64,000 bases of DNA from Arthrobacter sp. MYb213 (GCF_002979915.1 NZ_PCQA01000001.1:62001-126000), one strand, 5' to 3'. Counted from the stretch's first letter, positions 17,169 to 28,617 are shown. Numbers and translations are program-made. The notes: a model not told the origin generated them from the sequence alone.

Positions 17169-19877
17169 ATGAGTAAAGTGGACAGTTTCGGTGCCAAGGG
17201 CGTACTTGACGTCAAGGGAACCGAATATGAAATTTACCGACTGAATAAGGTCGAAGGCTCGGAAAGCCTTCCCTACAGCTTGAAGGTTCTACTTGAGAAC
17301 CTGCTTCGCACTGAAGATGGTGCGAACATCACCGCAGACCACGTAAAGGCCGTAGGCCAGTGGGATGCATCGGCTCAGCCGAACACTGAAATCCAGTTCA
17401 CGCCAGCCCGCGTGCTGATGCAGGACTTCACCGGTGTGCCTTGCATCGTTGACCTTGCAACCATGCGCGAGGCAGTTCAGGAACTGGGTGGCGATCCTAC
17501 CCGCGTGAACCCACTGGCACCTGCCGAAATGGTCATCGACCACTCCGTGCAGATCGATACCTTTGGTTTCGCAGGCGCCGTTGAGCGCAACATGGAAATC
17601 GAATACCAGCGCAATGGTGAGCGTTACCAGTTCCTGCGTTGGGGTCAGACCGCATTTGACGACTTCAAGGTCGTCCCACCAGGCACCGGCATTGTGCACC
17701 AGGTCAACATCGAGTTCCTGGCTCGCACCGTGATGACCCGCGAAGTTGACGGCGTGCTGCGCGCATACCCAGATACTTGTGTCGGCACCGACTCACACAC
17801 CACCATGGTTAACGGTATGGGCGTGCTGGGCTGGGGCGTTGGTGGCATTGAGGCCGAGGCAGCAATGCTCGGCCAGCCTGTCTCCATGCTGATCCCACGC
17901 GTTGTTGGCTTCAAGCTTGCTGGCTCCATCCCAGCCGGCGCGACCGCAACCGACGTGGTGCTGACCATCACCGAAATGCTGCGTAAGCACGGCGTTGTTG
18001 GCAAGTTCGTTGAGTTCTACGGTGAAGGCGTGGCAGCAGTGCCACTGGCTAACCGTGCAACTATCGGCAACATGTCCCCAGAATTCGGCTCCACCGCCGC
18101 AATGTTCCCAATTGACGACGTCACCTTGGATTACCTGCGCCTCACCGGCCGTAGCCAGGAGAACGTGGACCTCGTTGAGGCTTACGCCAAGGAACAGGGC
18201 ATGTGGCACGATCCAAGCCGCGAGATCCGTTTCTCGGAATACCTCGAGCTGGATCTTTCCACCGTCGTTCCATCGATCGCCGGCCCGAAGCGTCCACAGG
18301 ACCGCATCGAGCTGTCCTCGTCGAAGGAACAGTTCCGCAAGGACATCCACAACTACGTTTCGAACACCGAAGACACCCAGGGTGTTGGACGTCCATCGAC
18401 CGCAGTTGAGGTCACCAAGGAAGATGGTCAGAAGTTCACCATCGACCACGGTTTGGTTTCGATCGCTTCGATCACCTCGTGCACCAACACCTCCAACCCA
18501 TCGGTCATGCTTGCCGCTGCAGTTCTTGCACGCAACGCTGCCGACAAGGGTCTGGCCTCCAAGCCATGGGTCAAGACTTCGGTCGCCCCGGGCTCGAAAG
18601 TTGTTACCGAGTACTACGAGAAGTCCGGCCTGATGCCATACCTAGAGAAGCTTGGCTTCTTCGTGGTTGGTTACGGTTGTGCAACCTGTATCGGTAACTC
18701 CGGTCCATTGGATGCCGAGATCTCCGAGGCAATCAACACCAACGACCTCGCAGCCACCGCAGTTCTTTCGGGTAACCGTAACTTCGAAGGCCGCATCAAC
18801 CCAGACGTAAAGATGAACTACCTGGCTTCCCCGCCACTAGTTATCGCTTACGCACTGGCCGGCACCATGGACTTCGACTTCGAAACCGATTCCCTGGGCA
18901 AGGACAACGAGGGCAACGACGTCTTCCTGAAGGACATCTGGCCATCGCCTGTTGAGGTTCAGGAAATCATTGATTCCTCGATCGACGAAGGCATGTTCGC
19001 CAAGGGTTATGAAGGCGTCTTCGAAGGTGACGACCGCTGGAAGGCCCTTGACACCCCAGAAGGCTCGACCTTCAAGTGGGACGAGAAGTCGACCTACGCA
19101 CGTAAGGCACCTTACTTCGACGGCATGACCGCCGAACCAGCACCGGTTGAGGATATCTCCGCTGCTCGTGTTCTGCTAAAGCTTGGCGATTCGGTCACCA
19201 CCGACCACATCTCACCTGCAGGTTCGTTCAAGTCGGAAACCCCGGCTGGTCAGTACCTGATTGCAAACGGTGTGGATCGCAAGGACTTCAACTCCTACGG
19301 CTCACGCCGTGGTAACCACGAAGTGATGATCCGCGGTACCTTCGCGAACATCCGCATCAAGAACCAGCTGTTGGACGGCGTCGAGGGTGGCTTCACCCGC
19401 GACTTCACCCAGGATGGCGCTCCACAGTCGTACGTGTACGACGCTGCGGAGAACTACAAGGCAGCCGGCACCCCGCTGGTCGTTCTTGGTGGTAAGGAAT
19501 ACGGTTCGGGCTCCTCGCGTGACTGGGCTGCCAAGGGCACCGCACTATTGGGTGTCAAGGCCGTCATCACCGAGTCCTTCGAGCGTATCCACCGCTCGAA
19601 CCTGATCGGTATGGGCGTTCTGCCACTGCAGTTCCCACAGGGCGAGTCCGCCGATTCGCTGGGTCTAACCGGTACCGAGAGCTTCTCGATCTCCGGCGTG
19701 ACCGAGCTGAACAACGGCACCACCCCGAAGACCCTGAAGGTGACCGCTACCGCCGAAGACGGCAAGGTCACCGAGTTCGATGCGGATCTGCGTATCGACA
19801 CCCCAGGCGAAGCAGACTACTACCGTAACGGTGGCATCCTGCAGTACGTCCTGCGTCAGATCGCAGCTTCTAACTAA
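17169..19877 (+). CDS. acnA: Aconitate hydratase A
   Basis: This 902-residue aconitase/IRP1-type enzyme converts citrate to isocitrate in the TCA cycle. The [4Fe-4S] ligands are Cys438 ([10 protein letters not shown]), Cys504 and Cys507 ([12 protein letters not shown]), spaced as in E. coli AcnA. The C-terminal swivel domain carries the expected [15 protein letters not shown] and [12 protein letters not shown] motifs. GAGAGGAG lies 5 nt before the ATG. Codon use is more biased than in neighbours (many CCA, GTC and TTC codons), consistent with high expression. It is monocistronic, bounded by an upstream inverted repeat and a downstream terminator. Confidence 0.98.
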   Translation: MSKVDSFGAKGVLDVKGTEYEIYRLNKVEGSESLPYSLKVLLENLLRTEDGANITADHVKAVGQWDASAQPNTEIQFTPARVLMQDFTGVPCIVDLATMREAVQELGGDPTRVNPLAPAEMVIDHSVQIDTFGFAGAVERNMEIEYQRNGERYQFLRWGQTAFDDFKVVPPGTGIVHQVNIEFLARTVMTREVDGVLRAYPDTCVGTDSHTTMVNGMGVLGWGVGGIEAEAAMLGQPVSMLIPRVVGFKLAGSIPAGATATDVVLTITEMLRKHGVVGKFVEFYGEGVAAVPLANRATIGNMSPEFGSTAAMFPIDDVTLDYLRLTGRSQENVDLVEAYAKEQGMWHDPSREIRFSEYLELDLSTVVPSIAGPKRPQDRIELSSSKEQFRKDIHNYVSNTEDTQGVGRPSTAVEVTKEDGQKFTIDHGLVSIASITSCTNTSNPSVMLAAAVLARNAADKGLASKPWVKTSVAPGSKVVTEYYEKSGLMPYLEKLGFFVVGYGCATCIGNSGPLDAEISEAINTNDLAATAVLSGNRNFEGRINPDVKMNYLASPPLVIAYALAGTMDFDFETDSLGKDNEGNDVFLKDIWPSPVEVQEIIDSSIDEGMFAKGYEGVFEGDDRWKALDTPEGSTFKWDEKSTYARKAPYFDGMTAEPAPVEDISAARVLLKLGDSVTTDHISPAGSFKSETPAGQYLIANGVDRKDFNSYGSRRGNHEVMIRGTFANIRIKNQLLDGVEGGFTRDFTQDGAPQSYVYDAAENYKAAGTPLVVLGGKEYGSGSSRDWAAKGTALLGVKAVITESFERIHRSNLIGMGVLPLQFPQGESADSLGLTGTESFSISGVTELNNGTTPKTLKVTATAEDGKVTEFDADLRIDTPGEADYYRNGGILQYVLRQIAASN

Positions 19878-19915
19878 GGTCTTGACCACTAGTTAGTTTC
19901 AGCTTCTGGAACAAC

Positions 19916-19951
19916 CCGAAGGCCTCAAAGCGCAAGCATTGAGGCCTTCGG
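19916..19951 (+). terminator. Terminator after acnA
   Basis: A perfect 13-bp stem (arms 19916-19928 and 19939-19951, CCGAAGGCCTCAA and its complement) has a 10-nt loop. The T-run after it is weak (TCGCTT). Confidence 0.75.
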
Positions 19952-20061
19952 TCGCTTAACTAGAACTCATTCGCAGACTCACGCCAAGCCTACTTAAGGC
20001 AGCTGCACCGGCAGTATTCAGCGTCCGAAAGCCGCGGTCAGCGACGATATTTGCTTCTAGC

Positions 20062-20091
20062 AAGAGTCACTGCGAAAGCCTATAAAAGGTG
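20062..20091 (+). promoter_or_regulatory. Promoter of kinase gene, TATAAA, near-duplicate of the dxs promoter
   Basis: TATAAA at 20081-20086 follows AAGAGTC and CTGCGAAAGC. The same order of blocks occurs before dxs at 21093-21120. The transcript would start about 45 nt before the ATG at 20139. Confidence 0.5.
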
Positions 20092-20138
20092 AAAATTCTC
20101 CTTAGTATGGAATGTGAACCGCACAAGGAGCTTGGAAC

Positions 20139-20993
20139 ATGAGTCATAGCTGGCACCAAGAACTGCTCAACGAAGACCAAGCCGCACGAATAGAAGAATG
20201 GCTCACCGCACCACAACTTGTCGCAGATCTCTCGTGGGGTCTAACTGACACCAAGGTTCTGCAGCTTCGTTCGAGTGGACGCCAATATATCCTCAAAACG
20301 GCTGGACCGCGCAATCATCACCTGCAACGCGAATTTGTAGCTCACGCGAGGTTTACAAGACCACTGGTTGAGCGAGGAATAACTGCCCAGGCACGCTTTG
20401 TCGATGAATCCTTACGACTTTTGGTGTTGGACTATTTGCCAGGGTACTTATGTGATCATTCGCCGGCCGCATTGGATCCAGAAATCCATGTGCAAGCCGG
20501 ACTTGCGTTGCGGCTTATCCATGAGCAATCTTCGTACAACGACGGGAACTACGAGGAGAATTTCATTCGCAAATGCCTTAGCTGGCTTGCCGATGACCAT
20601 CGAATCGATTCGCACCTCGTAGCGCGTGCGAGTACTGCACTGCATGAATATCGCACCGAGCCTGCCCTGTTGGTACCAACCCATGGTGACTGGCAACCAC
20701 GCAACTGGATCATTAATGGGGACAGTCTTCACATCATTGATTTTGGGCGTTTCGACTTTCGTCCTGCGTCGAGCGATCTGAACCGGTTAGCCGTCCAGCA
20801 GTTCAAAGATGCACCAGAATTGGAATCCGCGTTCCTTGAAGGATACGGAGATGATCCACGAGATTCGCGAACTTGGCCCATCATCTCGTTACGCGAAGCA
20901 ATCGGCACCGCGGTCTGGGCCTATGAAGTAGGAGACAACAACTTTGAAGCGCAGGGGCACCAGATGCTGTCAGATGCGCTAGAACTGTTCTGA
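20139..20993 (+). CDS. Aminoglycoside-phosphotransferase-like (APH) family kinase
   Basis: This 284-residue protein has the APH/choline-kinase fold. It shows an ATP-binding lysine region (RQYILKTAGP), the Brenner catalytic loop THGDWQPRNWII (about residues 186-197) and the metal-binding IIDFGRFDFRP. The substrate cannot be told from sequence; small-molecule kinases and antibiotic-modifying enzymes share these motifs, and nothing nearby points to resistance. AAGGAG lies about 8 nt before the ATG. It is a single gene between acnA and dxs with its own promoter. Confidence 0.8.
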   Translation: MSHSWHQELLNEDQAARIEEWLTAPQLVADLSWGLTDTKVLQLRSSGRQYILKTAGPRNHHLQREFVAHARFTRPLVERGITAQARFVDESLRLLVLDYLPGYLCDHSPAALDPEIHVQAGLALRLIHEQSSYNDGNYEENFIRKCLSWLADDHRIDSHLVARASTALHEYRTEPALLVPTHGDWQPRNWIINGDSLHIIDFGRFDFRPASSDLNRLAVQQFKDAPELESAFLEGYGDDPRDSRTWPIISLREAIGTAVWAYEVGDNNFEAQGHQMLSDALELF

Positions 20994-21092
20994 GAAACCC
21001 AAAAACACCCGACCCGGCGCGAAATTACAGTGACAGTAGCCAAGGTCATTGTCAGGAAATTCGCACCATACCCAAACGTGACGGATAATGGA

Positions 21093-21120
21093 AAGAGTCC
21101 TGCGAAAGCTATAATAAGTG
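21093..21120 (+). promoter_or_regulatory. dxs promoter, -10 TATAAT
   Basis: TATAAT at 21110-21115 is a consensus -10. The preceding AAGAGTCCTGCGAAAGC matches the segment before the kinase gene apart from single-base insertions. A standard TTGACA -35 is not visible at 17 nt. Confidence 0.6.
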
Positions 21121-21160
21121 TTTCGCATGGATTGACCGGTCCGTAATGGGCGAACATGTA

Positions 21161-21167
21161 AAGGGGA
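21161..21167 (+). promoter_or_regulatory. Ribosome binding site deciding the dxs start
   Basis: AAGGGGA ends 5 nt before a GTG at 21173. The upstream in-frame ATG codons at 21146 and 21167 lack such a site or overlap it. Confidence 0.6.
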
Positions 21168-21172
21168 TGACA

Positions 21173-23140
21173 GTGTCTTTATTGGAGACCATCAATAAGC
21201 CTAGCGATCTGCGGGCTCTCACCCTGGACCAGTTGGAAGATCTCGCAGGAGAAATCCGCGCCTTCCTCATCGCCAACGTTGCGCGTACCGGCGGCCATCT
21301 CGGCCCAAACCTGGGTGTTGTTGAACTGACGCTAGGCATCCACCGAGTCTTTGATTCACCGACCGACTCCATCGTTTTTGACACCGGACATCAGTCCTAC
21401 GTCCACAAATTACTTACCGGACGCAAAGACTTCACCACCTTGCGCCAGCAAGGCGGGTTAGCCGGATACCCCGACCGCAACGAGTCCGAGCATGACATCG
21501 TCGAGTCCTCACACGCTTCCGCCTCCCTGTCCTGGGTTGATGGCATTTCGCGAGCCAACAAACTTCGTAAGCAGACCGAGCGTTACGCCATCGCGCTAGT
21601 CGGCGACGGTGCGCTGACCGGTGGCATGGCTTGGGAAGCGGTCAACAATATTGCCGCTGACAAAGACCGCAAGGCAATTATTGTCGTCAACGACAACGGG
21701 CGTTCCTACGCGCCAACCATCGGCGGCCTCGCCAACCAGCTCTCCGGGCTGCGTCAGCAACTAGATAAGTTCCGCACTCACCCTTCCTACGAAGATGCCA
21801 TGAGCAAGCTCAAGGGCAAGCTCAAAGATTCGGGTGCCGTAGGAACTTTCACCTACAAGTCGTTGCACGCCACCAAAAAGGGAATTAAAGACTGGTGGGC
21901 CCCACAGGGATTGTTTGAGGACCTTGGGCTGAAATATATTGGCCCGATCGACGGTCATAACCAGCGCGCCGTTGAAGAAGCATTACTCCAGGCCAAGCAA
22001 TTCGGTGGCCCCGTACTCGTGCACGCGTTGACCGAAAAGGGTCATGGTTATGCTCCGGCCATCGCAGACGTGGCAGACCAGTTCCATGCGGTCGGCGTCA
22101 TTGACCCAGAAACAGGCGTCCCAATATCCAGCGGGGGAGCCAAAAGCTGGACCAGCGTCTTCGGCGATGAAATTGCTTTAGTTGCCGACGAACGTGATGA
22201 CATTGTGGCAATCACCGGGGCCATGTTGCAGCCGGTGGGCCTGAAGAAAATGGCAGACAAATACCCAGAGCGCGTCATCGACGTTGGTATTGCCGAGCAG
22301 CACGCGATGACAGCCGCCGCTGGCTTAGCCTTCGGTGGTCTTCACCCAGTGGTCTGCGTCTACGCGACCTTCCTAAATCGTGCCTTTGATCAGCTCCTAA
22401 TGGACGTTGCCCTGCACAAGGCCGGCGTGACCATCGTATTGGACCGCGCCGGAGTCACCGGTCCAGATGGCCCCAGCCACCACGGCATGTGGGATATGGC
22501 TTTGACCCAGATCGTGCCAAATCTTCATCTGGCCGCGCCTCGCGATGCTTCACGCTTACGTGAAGAACTGCGCGAAGCACTGGCTATCGATGACGCACCA
22601 AGCGTGGTGCGATTCTCTAAAGGCTCGGTCGGTGAAGAAGTTGAGGCGATTGATCGGTTGCCTGACGGGGTTGACGTGCTCGCTCGCCTCGGAGATCGGG
22701 CCGCCCCAGACGTGCTGATCGTTTCGGTAGGTGCCATGAGCGAATTATCGCTGGACGTGGCACAAAGGCTGAACAGCCAAGGCATCTCGGTGAGCGTCGT
22801 TGACCCACGCTGGGTGCTGCCCGTTCCAGCTTCGGTCGTCTCGCTCGCCGCTCGCCACCGTATCGTGGTCTGCATCGAAGATGGCGTGCGCGCCGGAGGC
22901 GTCGGTTCCCGCTTGCGCACCGAGATGCGGGCAGCCGGAGTAGACACGGCACTGAACGAAGTCGGTCTACCTACAGAATTCTTAGCCCACGGAACCCGCG
23001 CACAGGTACTTGAACGGGTGGGACTCACCGCTCAGCAGGTGGCCCGGGACACCTTAGCTCAGGTGCTTGGAACCAAGGTGCCGTTCGCGCGGCCGCTGCC
23101 TGGACAAGATTTACCAACTGGTCAGATCCCCAAGCTGTGA
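21173..23140 (+). CDS. dxs: 1-deoxy-D-xylulose-5-phosphate synthase
   Basis: This 655-residue thiamine-diphosphate enzyme joins pyruvate and glyceraldehyde-3-phosphate in the first step of the MEP isoprenoid pathway. The ThDP motif is [16 protein letters not shown]...VVNDN (starts about residue 144 from this start). The transketolase central domain has [16 protein letters not shown], and the C-terminal domain starts near residue 515. I chose GTG 21173 because the protein then begins [12 protein letters not shown] like other DXS proteins and has AAGGGG at good distance. Its TGA overlaps the GTG of the DUF402 gene, giving translational coupling. Confidence 0.96.
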   Translation: MSLLETINKPSDLRALTLDQLEDLAGEIRAFLIANVARTGGHLGPNLGVVELTLGIHRVFDSPTDSIVFDTGHQSYVHKLLTGRKDFTTLRQQGGLAGYPDRNESEHDIVESSHASASLSWVDGISRANKLRKQTERYAIALVGDGALTGGMAWEAVNNIAADKDRKAIIVVNDNGRSYAPTIGGLANQLSGLRQQLDKFRTHPSYEDAMSKLKGKLKDSGAVGTFTYKSLHATKKGIKDWWAPQGLFEDLGLKYIGPIDGHNQRAVEEALLQAKQFGGPVLVHALTEKGHGYAPAIADVADQFHAVGVIDPETGVPISSGGAKSWTSVFGDEIALVADERDDIVAITGAMLQPVGLKKMADKYPERVIDVGIAEQHAMTAAAGLAFGGLHPVVCVYATFLNRAFDQLLMDVALHKAGVTIVLDRAGVTGPDGPSHHGMWDMALTQIVPNLHLAAPRDASRLREELREALAIDDAPSVVRFSKGSVGEEVEAIDRLPDGVDVLARLGDRAAPDVLIVSVGAMSELSLDVAQRLNSQGISVSVVDPRWVLPVPASVVSLAARHRIVVCIEDGVRAGGVGSRLRTEMRAAGVDTALNEVGLPTEFLAHGTRAQVLERVGLTAQQVARDTLAQVLGTKVPFARPLPGQDLPTGQIPKL

Positions 23141-23724
23141 GCGCACCAATGCCGTTTCCCACCGGACTGACGCGCACCCCGGAACCGGTGCGTTTCGGCT
23201 CGCTCATTGTCAGCCGCGCCTGGAAATACGATGGCACGCCGCATTGGGTGGTCCCCGGATTTTATCTTGGCTCCGATGAGCACGGTCATTGGCTGCACCA
23301 ACCGGCTGGTTCCCTGGTAGCACGTCCAGGCACCGCACATTTGGCGCTGACCGATGCGCTTTGCCTCATCCCGCACCATGGTTTCTGGGTTGCTACCCTC
23401 TACTCGGATCCAGCCGACGATTTTGACGTCTATATCGATCTGGCCACCTCGATTGGGTGGCATCAGCTACGCCGTGGGGGATGGGAAGTAAATTCCGTCG
23501 ATATGGATCTCGACGTCATTCGCTCACGTACTCGTGGCACCTTTTTAGACGATGAAGATGAGTTTGAAGAGCACTCGTTGAAGATGAACTACCCCGAAGA
23601 ACTACAGCGTCAGATGCGCGAGACCAGCGCGTCACTCATAGCCAAGGTAGCGGAAAACCTACCACCTTTCACTGACTCACACCGACAGATTTGGCTGGCA
23701 AAGGTCGCGGAACTTCCACGTTGA
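23137..23724 (+). CDS. DUF402 domain-containing protein
   Basis: This 195-residue protein contains the DUF402 beta-barrel ([18 protein letters not shown] ... [22 protein letters not shown] ... [26 protein letters not shown]). Some DUF402 proteins are divalent-metal nucleoside di/triphosphate phosphatases, and the aspartates in DFDVYIDL and DMDLDVI fit that metal site. The exact substrate is unknown. The GTG start overlaps the dxs stop (GTGA), so the two are coexpressed. DUF402 next to dxs recurs in actinobacteria in my recollection. Confidence 0.82.
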   Translation: MSAPMPFPTGLTRTPEPVRFGSLIVSRAWKYDGTPHWVVPGFYLGSDEHGHWLHQPAGSLVARPGTAHLALTDALCLIPHHGFWVATLYSDPADDFDVYIDLATSIGWHQLRRGGWEVNSVDMDLDVIRSRTRGTFLDDEDEFEEHSLKMNYPEELQRQMRETSASLIAKVAENLPPFTDSHRQIWLAKVAELPR

Positions 23725-23758
23725 GCCCAGCATTATCACCACTACTAAGGACAAAAAG

Positions 23759-24328
23759 ATGGCGATTATTCGCACCTACCGCCTGGACGAGAAGAACGAA
23801 CTACAGTTCCGCGAAGCGTGGTACCAGCAGTTTGATGAAGAAGAGCTGGGCCAGTTCGTGATTAATCACGGAACCGTGGGGCACATGTCAAAGACCAGCG
23901 ATGTTCAAGACGTCAAGGTAGAACGAGCCGACGAGCTTTTCGCCGGCTTCCTCGCTACCTGCGAAGAAGATGGCTATGAGCAGATCCCAGCCGAAGAGCA
24001 GAGCTGGGTCATTGTGCAGTATGCGCTCAAAACCAAAGAAGGTACCGAGCGTGACCGCTACATGGAGAAAAAAGCCAAGGAAGCGCTCACCGGACATCTG
24101 GCCTGGCGTGGACTAGGGACCGTGGAATCAAGTGATTTCGCACCCAACAAGCTCAACATTCGGATCCTTTCGCCGGCTCCTAAACTCGCCGTAGCCTCGG
24201 TGAAGGTGTGCGTCCGTGACGCCAAATTGGATACCACCAAGATGAGTGTCGGAGTTGCCCCATACGACAATATCGAAGCGGTCAAGATGGCGCACCCAAT
24301 GCCTGCCAAGCCGTTTTCGCTGAGCTAA
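23759..24328 (+). CDS. Unrecognised 189-residue soluble protein
   Basis: I do not recognise this protein. It is acidic in the first half with no signal peptide or membrane segment. The N-terminal 60 residues (IIRTYRLDEKNELQFREAWYQQFDEEELGQFVINHGTVGHMSKT) look like a small beta domain where a DNA-ligase/PARP-type WGR domain might be suspected, but the key WGR residues are not present. The C-terminal half has a conserved-looking beta hairpin (KLNIRILSPAPKLAVASVKVCVRDAKL). AAGGAC precedes the ATG. It follows the DUF402 gene by 34 nt and is probably cotranscribed with dxs and the next small membrane protein. Confidence 0.7.
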   Translation: MAIIRTYRLDEKNELQFREAWYQQFDEEELGQFVINHGTVGHMSKTSDVQDVKVERADELFAGFLATCEEDGYEQIPAEEQSWVIVQYALKTKEGTERDRYMEKKAKEALTGHLAWRGLGTVESSDFAPNKLNIRILSPAPKLAVASVKVCVRDAKLDTTKMSVGVAPYDNIEAVKMAHPMPAKPFSLS

Positions 24329-24390
24329 AAACCATGGGGCCGGGACTCCGGCCCACACTAGGTTCTTCATGAACTAAGGACAAAGGATAG

Positions 24391-24726
24391 ATGATTCCTC
24401 AAGAGGACCGGGACGAAACCCCGGGGGCCAAGCGTAAGACATCGCAATTTGGTGCTACACGCACACCTCTACACTTGGTGTTTCAGGCTTGCCTCGGCGT
24501 AATTGTTGGTATTGGTATCACCTCGCTACTGAGCGAGGTCTCGCACGTACAGGTGGCCCTAGCTGGGGTGTTCGTGGTGCTTGCCGCGTGGATCGTGGAG
24601 CAGGGATTCCGTTTGCCGGCACCGAATACAAAAACCGGTGCGCGTATCCGGCTGATCTTGCGCCTGGTCGCGCTGGTTGGTTTCACGATCGCCGTGAGCT
24701 CACTGCTGACATTGATCGAAGCCTAA
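24391..24726 (+). CDS. Small hypothetical membrane protein (111 aa)
   Basis: A 25-residue polar N-terminus is followed by three hydrophobic segments (LVFQACLGVIVGIGITSLL, VALAGVFVVLAAWIVEQGF, RLVALVGFTIAVSSLLTL). No family was recognised. AAGGACAAAGGA lies before the ATG. It is the last gene before a strong bidirectional terminator, so it ends the dxs-DUF402-hypothetical unit. Confidence 0.7.
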   Translation: MIPQEDRDETPGAKRKTSQFGATRTPLHLVFQACLGVIVGIGITSLLSEVSHVQVALAGVFVVLAAWIVEQGFRLPAPNTKTGARIRLILRLVALVGFTIAVSSLLTLIEA

Positions 24727-24760
24727 CTGCAGCTAAGAATTTTCGAATCTTGGTGGTTAA

Positions 24761-24804
24761 AATAAGCCGGCCAGAACATCTTTTGATGTTCTGGCCGGCT
24801 TATT
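24761..24804. terminator. Bidirectional terminator between small membrane protein and argG
   Basis: A perfect 20-bp stem (24761-24780 and 24785-24804) has a TTTT loop and A/T-rich ends on both sides (AATAAG and CTTATT). It serves the convergent genes. Confidence 0.92.
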
Positions 24805-24822
24805 GTTATTGACTAAAAATCC

Positions 24823-26259
<1,437 letters not shown>

Positions 26260-26387
26260 CTAATGGATAAATATGCAACACAGTGAATCGAGGTGTGAAA
26301 TGTTCAGCACACCGTCCTACCCGATAGCCTATGGGTAAGTCGCCGCCTAAGTGAAGCGGCACCGCGCAAATTATCAAAGAGGTGCTC

Positions 26388-27362
26388 ATGGAATTTCGTC
26401 AGCTTGGCCGCAGTGGTCTGAGTGTTTCGGTTGTTGGACTCGGTTGTAACAACTTGGGGCGCCCAGGAACGGCCACGGAATCACAAGCCGGAACCGACGC
26501 GGTGATCCACGCCGCTCTCGATGCAGGAATCACCCTCTTTGATGTCGCCGACAGCTATGGGCGTGAGCCTGGACTATCCGAAGAACGCCTTGGCAAGGCG
26601 CTGGGCAATGCACGTAAAGACATCGTGCTGGCCACCAAATTTGGCATGGATATGAAGGGAGTGAATGGTCCAGACTTTGACGCTCGCGGATCTCGGCGAT
26701 ACATCGTGAATGCGGTAGAAGCTTCATTGCGTCGATTGGGAACCGACCACATTGACCTCTACCAATTTCATACCCCTGATGCGAACACCCCCATTGAGGA
26801 GACGCTGAAAGCCCTCGATGATCTGGTGAGCAGCGGAAAGGTGCGTTATCTTGGGCACTCAAATCGCGCTGGCTGGCAAATTGCGCAGGCCGAGTATGTG
26901 GCTCGTGAGTTGGGCACCGAACGCTTTATTTCGGCGCAGAATCATTACAACCTTATTGATCGCCGAGCCGAGCTGGAGGTCTTGCCCGCAGCAAAGGAAT
27001 TCGGGCTTGGCGTGTTGCCTTACTTCCCGCTGGCAAATGGTTTGCTGACTGGAAAGTATTCCAAGGGGCAGGCTCCGGAAGGAAGCCGACTGACACACGC
27101 TCGTCAGGGCTTGCTCGAAACCAGTGACTTCGAGCAGCTGGAAAAGTTTGCTGCATTCGCTGCGCACAGAGATCTCACCCCAGCGCAGCTCGCATTCTGC
27201 TGGCTCGCGGCCCAAGAGCCAGTATCCTCGGTCATTGCCGGGTCGACGCGTCCGGAGCAGGTCACGGCCAATGCAGAGGCTATTAGCTGGGTCCCCACCG
27301 ATACCGAGCGCGAAGAAATCAACCAGATCTTCTCTAGCCCACAGAAGGTGGCCTTGTTCTAA
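26388..27362 (+). CDS. Aldo/keto reductase
   Basis: This 324-residue (beta/alpha)8 oxidoreductase shows the catalytic Asp and Tyr (FDVADSYGREPGLSEERLG), Lys (LATKFGM) and His (DLYQFHTPD), and the NADPH-binding end VIAGSTRPEQV. It resembles AKR families acting on sugar or steroid carbonyls; the substrate is not determinable. The ATG at 26388 has AGAGG 6 nt upstream, better than GTG 26382. It is a single gene, divergent from argG and closed by a hairpin. Confidence 0.9.
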   Translation: MEFRQLGRSGLSVSVVGLGCNNLGRPGTATESQAGTDAVIHAALDAGITLFDVADSYGREPGLSEERLGKALGNARKDIVLATKFGMDMKGVNGPDFDARGSRRYIVNAVEASLRRLGTDHIDLYQFHTPDANTPIEETLKALDDLVSSGKVRYLGHSNRAGWQIAQAEYVARELGTERFISAQNHYNLIDRRAELEVLPAAKEFGLGVLPYFPLANGLLTGKYSKGQAPEGSRLTHARQGLLETSDFEQLEKFAAFAAHRDLTPAQLAFCWLAAQEPVSSVIAGSTRPEQVTANAEAISWVPTDTEREEINQIFSSPQKVALF

Positions 27363-27384
27363 GCTGAATCTTCACTCACCACGA

Positions 27385-27424
27385 ACGCAGGGAATCTCAT
27401 CAAGGCTGGTGAGATTCCCTGCGT
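27385..27424. terminator. Bidirectional terminator between aldo/keto reductase and Rieske genes
   Basis: A perfect 15-bp stem (27385-27399 and 27410-27424, ACGCAGGGAATCTCA and its complement) has a 10-nt loop between convergent genes. Confidence 0.8.
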
Positions 27425-27446
27425 GAGGTACTTATTGAGCTCTTGC

Positions 27447-27923
27447 TTAGGCGTCTAGCGGTGGATAAACCACGATGTCTTTTCCTTTGATGCTCGCGGC
27501 GTAGCGAGTAAGTCCTCGCGGCGCAGGTCCTGCGAGCACACTGCCGTCTTCATAGTTATAACGTGAGCCGTGGCAAGCACAATAAAAATTCGCTTCGGGA
27601 GTTTCTGTGCCCACTGCGCATCCCTGATGGCTACAGATATTCGAGTAAGCCAAAACAGTGCTTGCATCTGGTCGATAGAGCAATACGCCAAGGTCCTTGC
27701 CGCTGGCAGGCCCTCGTACGGTGACCTCGGCCTTTCCCAACTCCGCTAGCTGATCGCTAGGCATCACCTGTTGACCGTCCCCGTCGGGACTGGGTGCTGC
27801 ACTGGCTGGTTCCGTTGAATCGGGCGAGGAGCTAGGGCTGCAAGCGGTGAGTGCCACCCCAAGACCTGTGGCGCCGGCAGCACCTAGAAGGGTGCGACGA
27901 GTGGGCTTCGAAGGAGAATTCAT
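27447..27923 (-). CDS. Rieske (2Fe-2S) lipoprotein, copy A
   Basis: This 158-residue exported protein has a Tat-type N-terminus (TRRTLLGAAGATGLGVAL) that runs into a lipobox (LTAC, Cys about residue 28). It would be folded in the cytosol and anchored outside the membrane. The Rieske cluster ligands are CSHQGC and CACHGS, followed by the proline-loop-like GPAPRGLTRY. There is no cytochrome bc gene nearby, so it is a stand-alone electron carrier of unknown partner. It lies 72 nt downstream of a paralogue in the same direction. Confidence 0.9.
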   Translation of the reverse strand: MNSPSKPTRRTLLGAAGATGLGVALTACSPSSSPDSTEPASAAPSPDGDGQQVMPSDQLAELGKAEVTVRGPASGKDLGVLLYRPDASTVLAYSNICSHQGCAVGTETPEANFYCACHGSRYNYEDGSVLAGPAPRGLTRYAASIKGKDIVVYPPLDA

Positions 27924-27995
27924 GGGCTAAGTGTGGCAGAGTCCGAGGCAAAAAACACTAGAACGCGAACTATTTATTTCTCTTCCTCGCCAGAC

Positions 27996-28463
27996 CTAGC
28001 CCAGGTATACGACGATGTCCTTACCCTTGATTTCGCAAGCATAGCGAGGCAGGGCTTCGATAGCTGGTCCAGCGGTCGCCGAACCGTCTGCGGGACTGAA
28101 GCGTGAACCGTGGCAGGCGCAGTAAAAATCGTTTTTGGAAGACTTCGGGGTCACTGCACATCCTTGGTGAGTGCAGATACTCGAATAGGCCAGCACGGTT
28201 TTTGCGTCCTTGCGGAAGAGCAATACGCCGATCTCTTCGCCCGTAGCTGGGTCTTTGGCAACAACCTGTGCCCGTGCCTTCTCTGGAAGGTCGGCTAAGG
28301 GTAGTACTGTCTGCGCTTCGCCGGCGGCTTGGGGTACCTGTCCCGGTGTGGGGTTAGGAGCGGCGGATTCTCCGCTGCCACAGGCGGTCAGTAATGCGCT
28401 GGAGCCTAGAAGTGCGGAAGCGCACATTACGGTACGGCGGGCGGGGCGAGCAATATCGGTCAT
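27996..28463 (-). CDS. Rieske (2Fe-2S) lipoprotein, copy B
   Basis: This 155-residue paralogue of the adjacent gene has a twin-arginine start (ARRTVMCASALLGSSALLTAC, lipobox LTAC), a proline-rich linker, and Rieske motifs CTHQGC and CACHGS. Both copies end in an almost identical GKDIVVY segment. The pair arose by tandem duplication and diverged in the linker. Role inferred: extracytoplasmic electron transfer. Confidence 0.9.
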   Translation of the reverse strand: MTDIARPARRTVMCASALLGSSALLTACGSGESAAPNPTPGQVPQAAGEAQTVLPLADLPEKARAQVVAKDPATGEEIGVLLFRKDAKTVLAYSSICTHQGCAVTPKSSKNDFYCACHGSRFSPADGSATAGPAIEALPRYACEIKGKDIVVYLG

Positions 28464-28549
28464 AGCTAGAGTCTCTCAGATTAACCTGTGGCAAAGCTAA
28501 GCCGTAGCCCCTCTGCGTAGCAAGTCACAGGCTAATGAGCGCGAAATCC

Positions 28550-28604
28550 AAATACCCCGTGTGGTTGTCATTCACTAAAGGAATAACAGCCACACGGGGT
28601 ATTT
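28550..28604 (-). terminator. Terminator after fadB-like gene
   Basis: Outer 15-bp arms AAATACCCCGTGTGG (28550-28564) and CCACACGGGGTATTT (28590-28604) are exact complements around a 25-nt loop that can pair partly (GTCATTC/GAATAAC). It lies 13 nt past the stop codon at 28618. Confidence 0.8.
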
Positions 28605-28617
28605 GTAGAACGGGAAA

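Noticed and set aside
17793-18449. 218-codon minus-strand open frame opposite acnA
   Set aside because: It is a by-product of the biased codon use of acnA; the translation is low in domain content and has no start context.
20139-20993. Aminoglycoside resistance gene
   Set aside because: The APH fold is shared by many metabolic kinases and the context is housekeeping.
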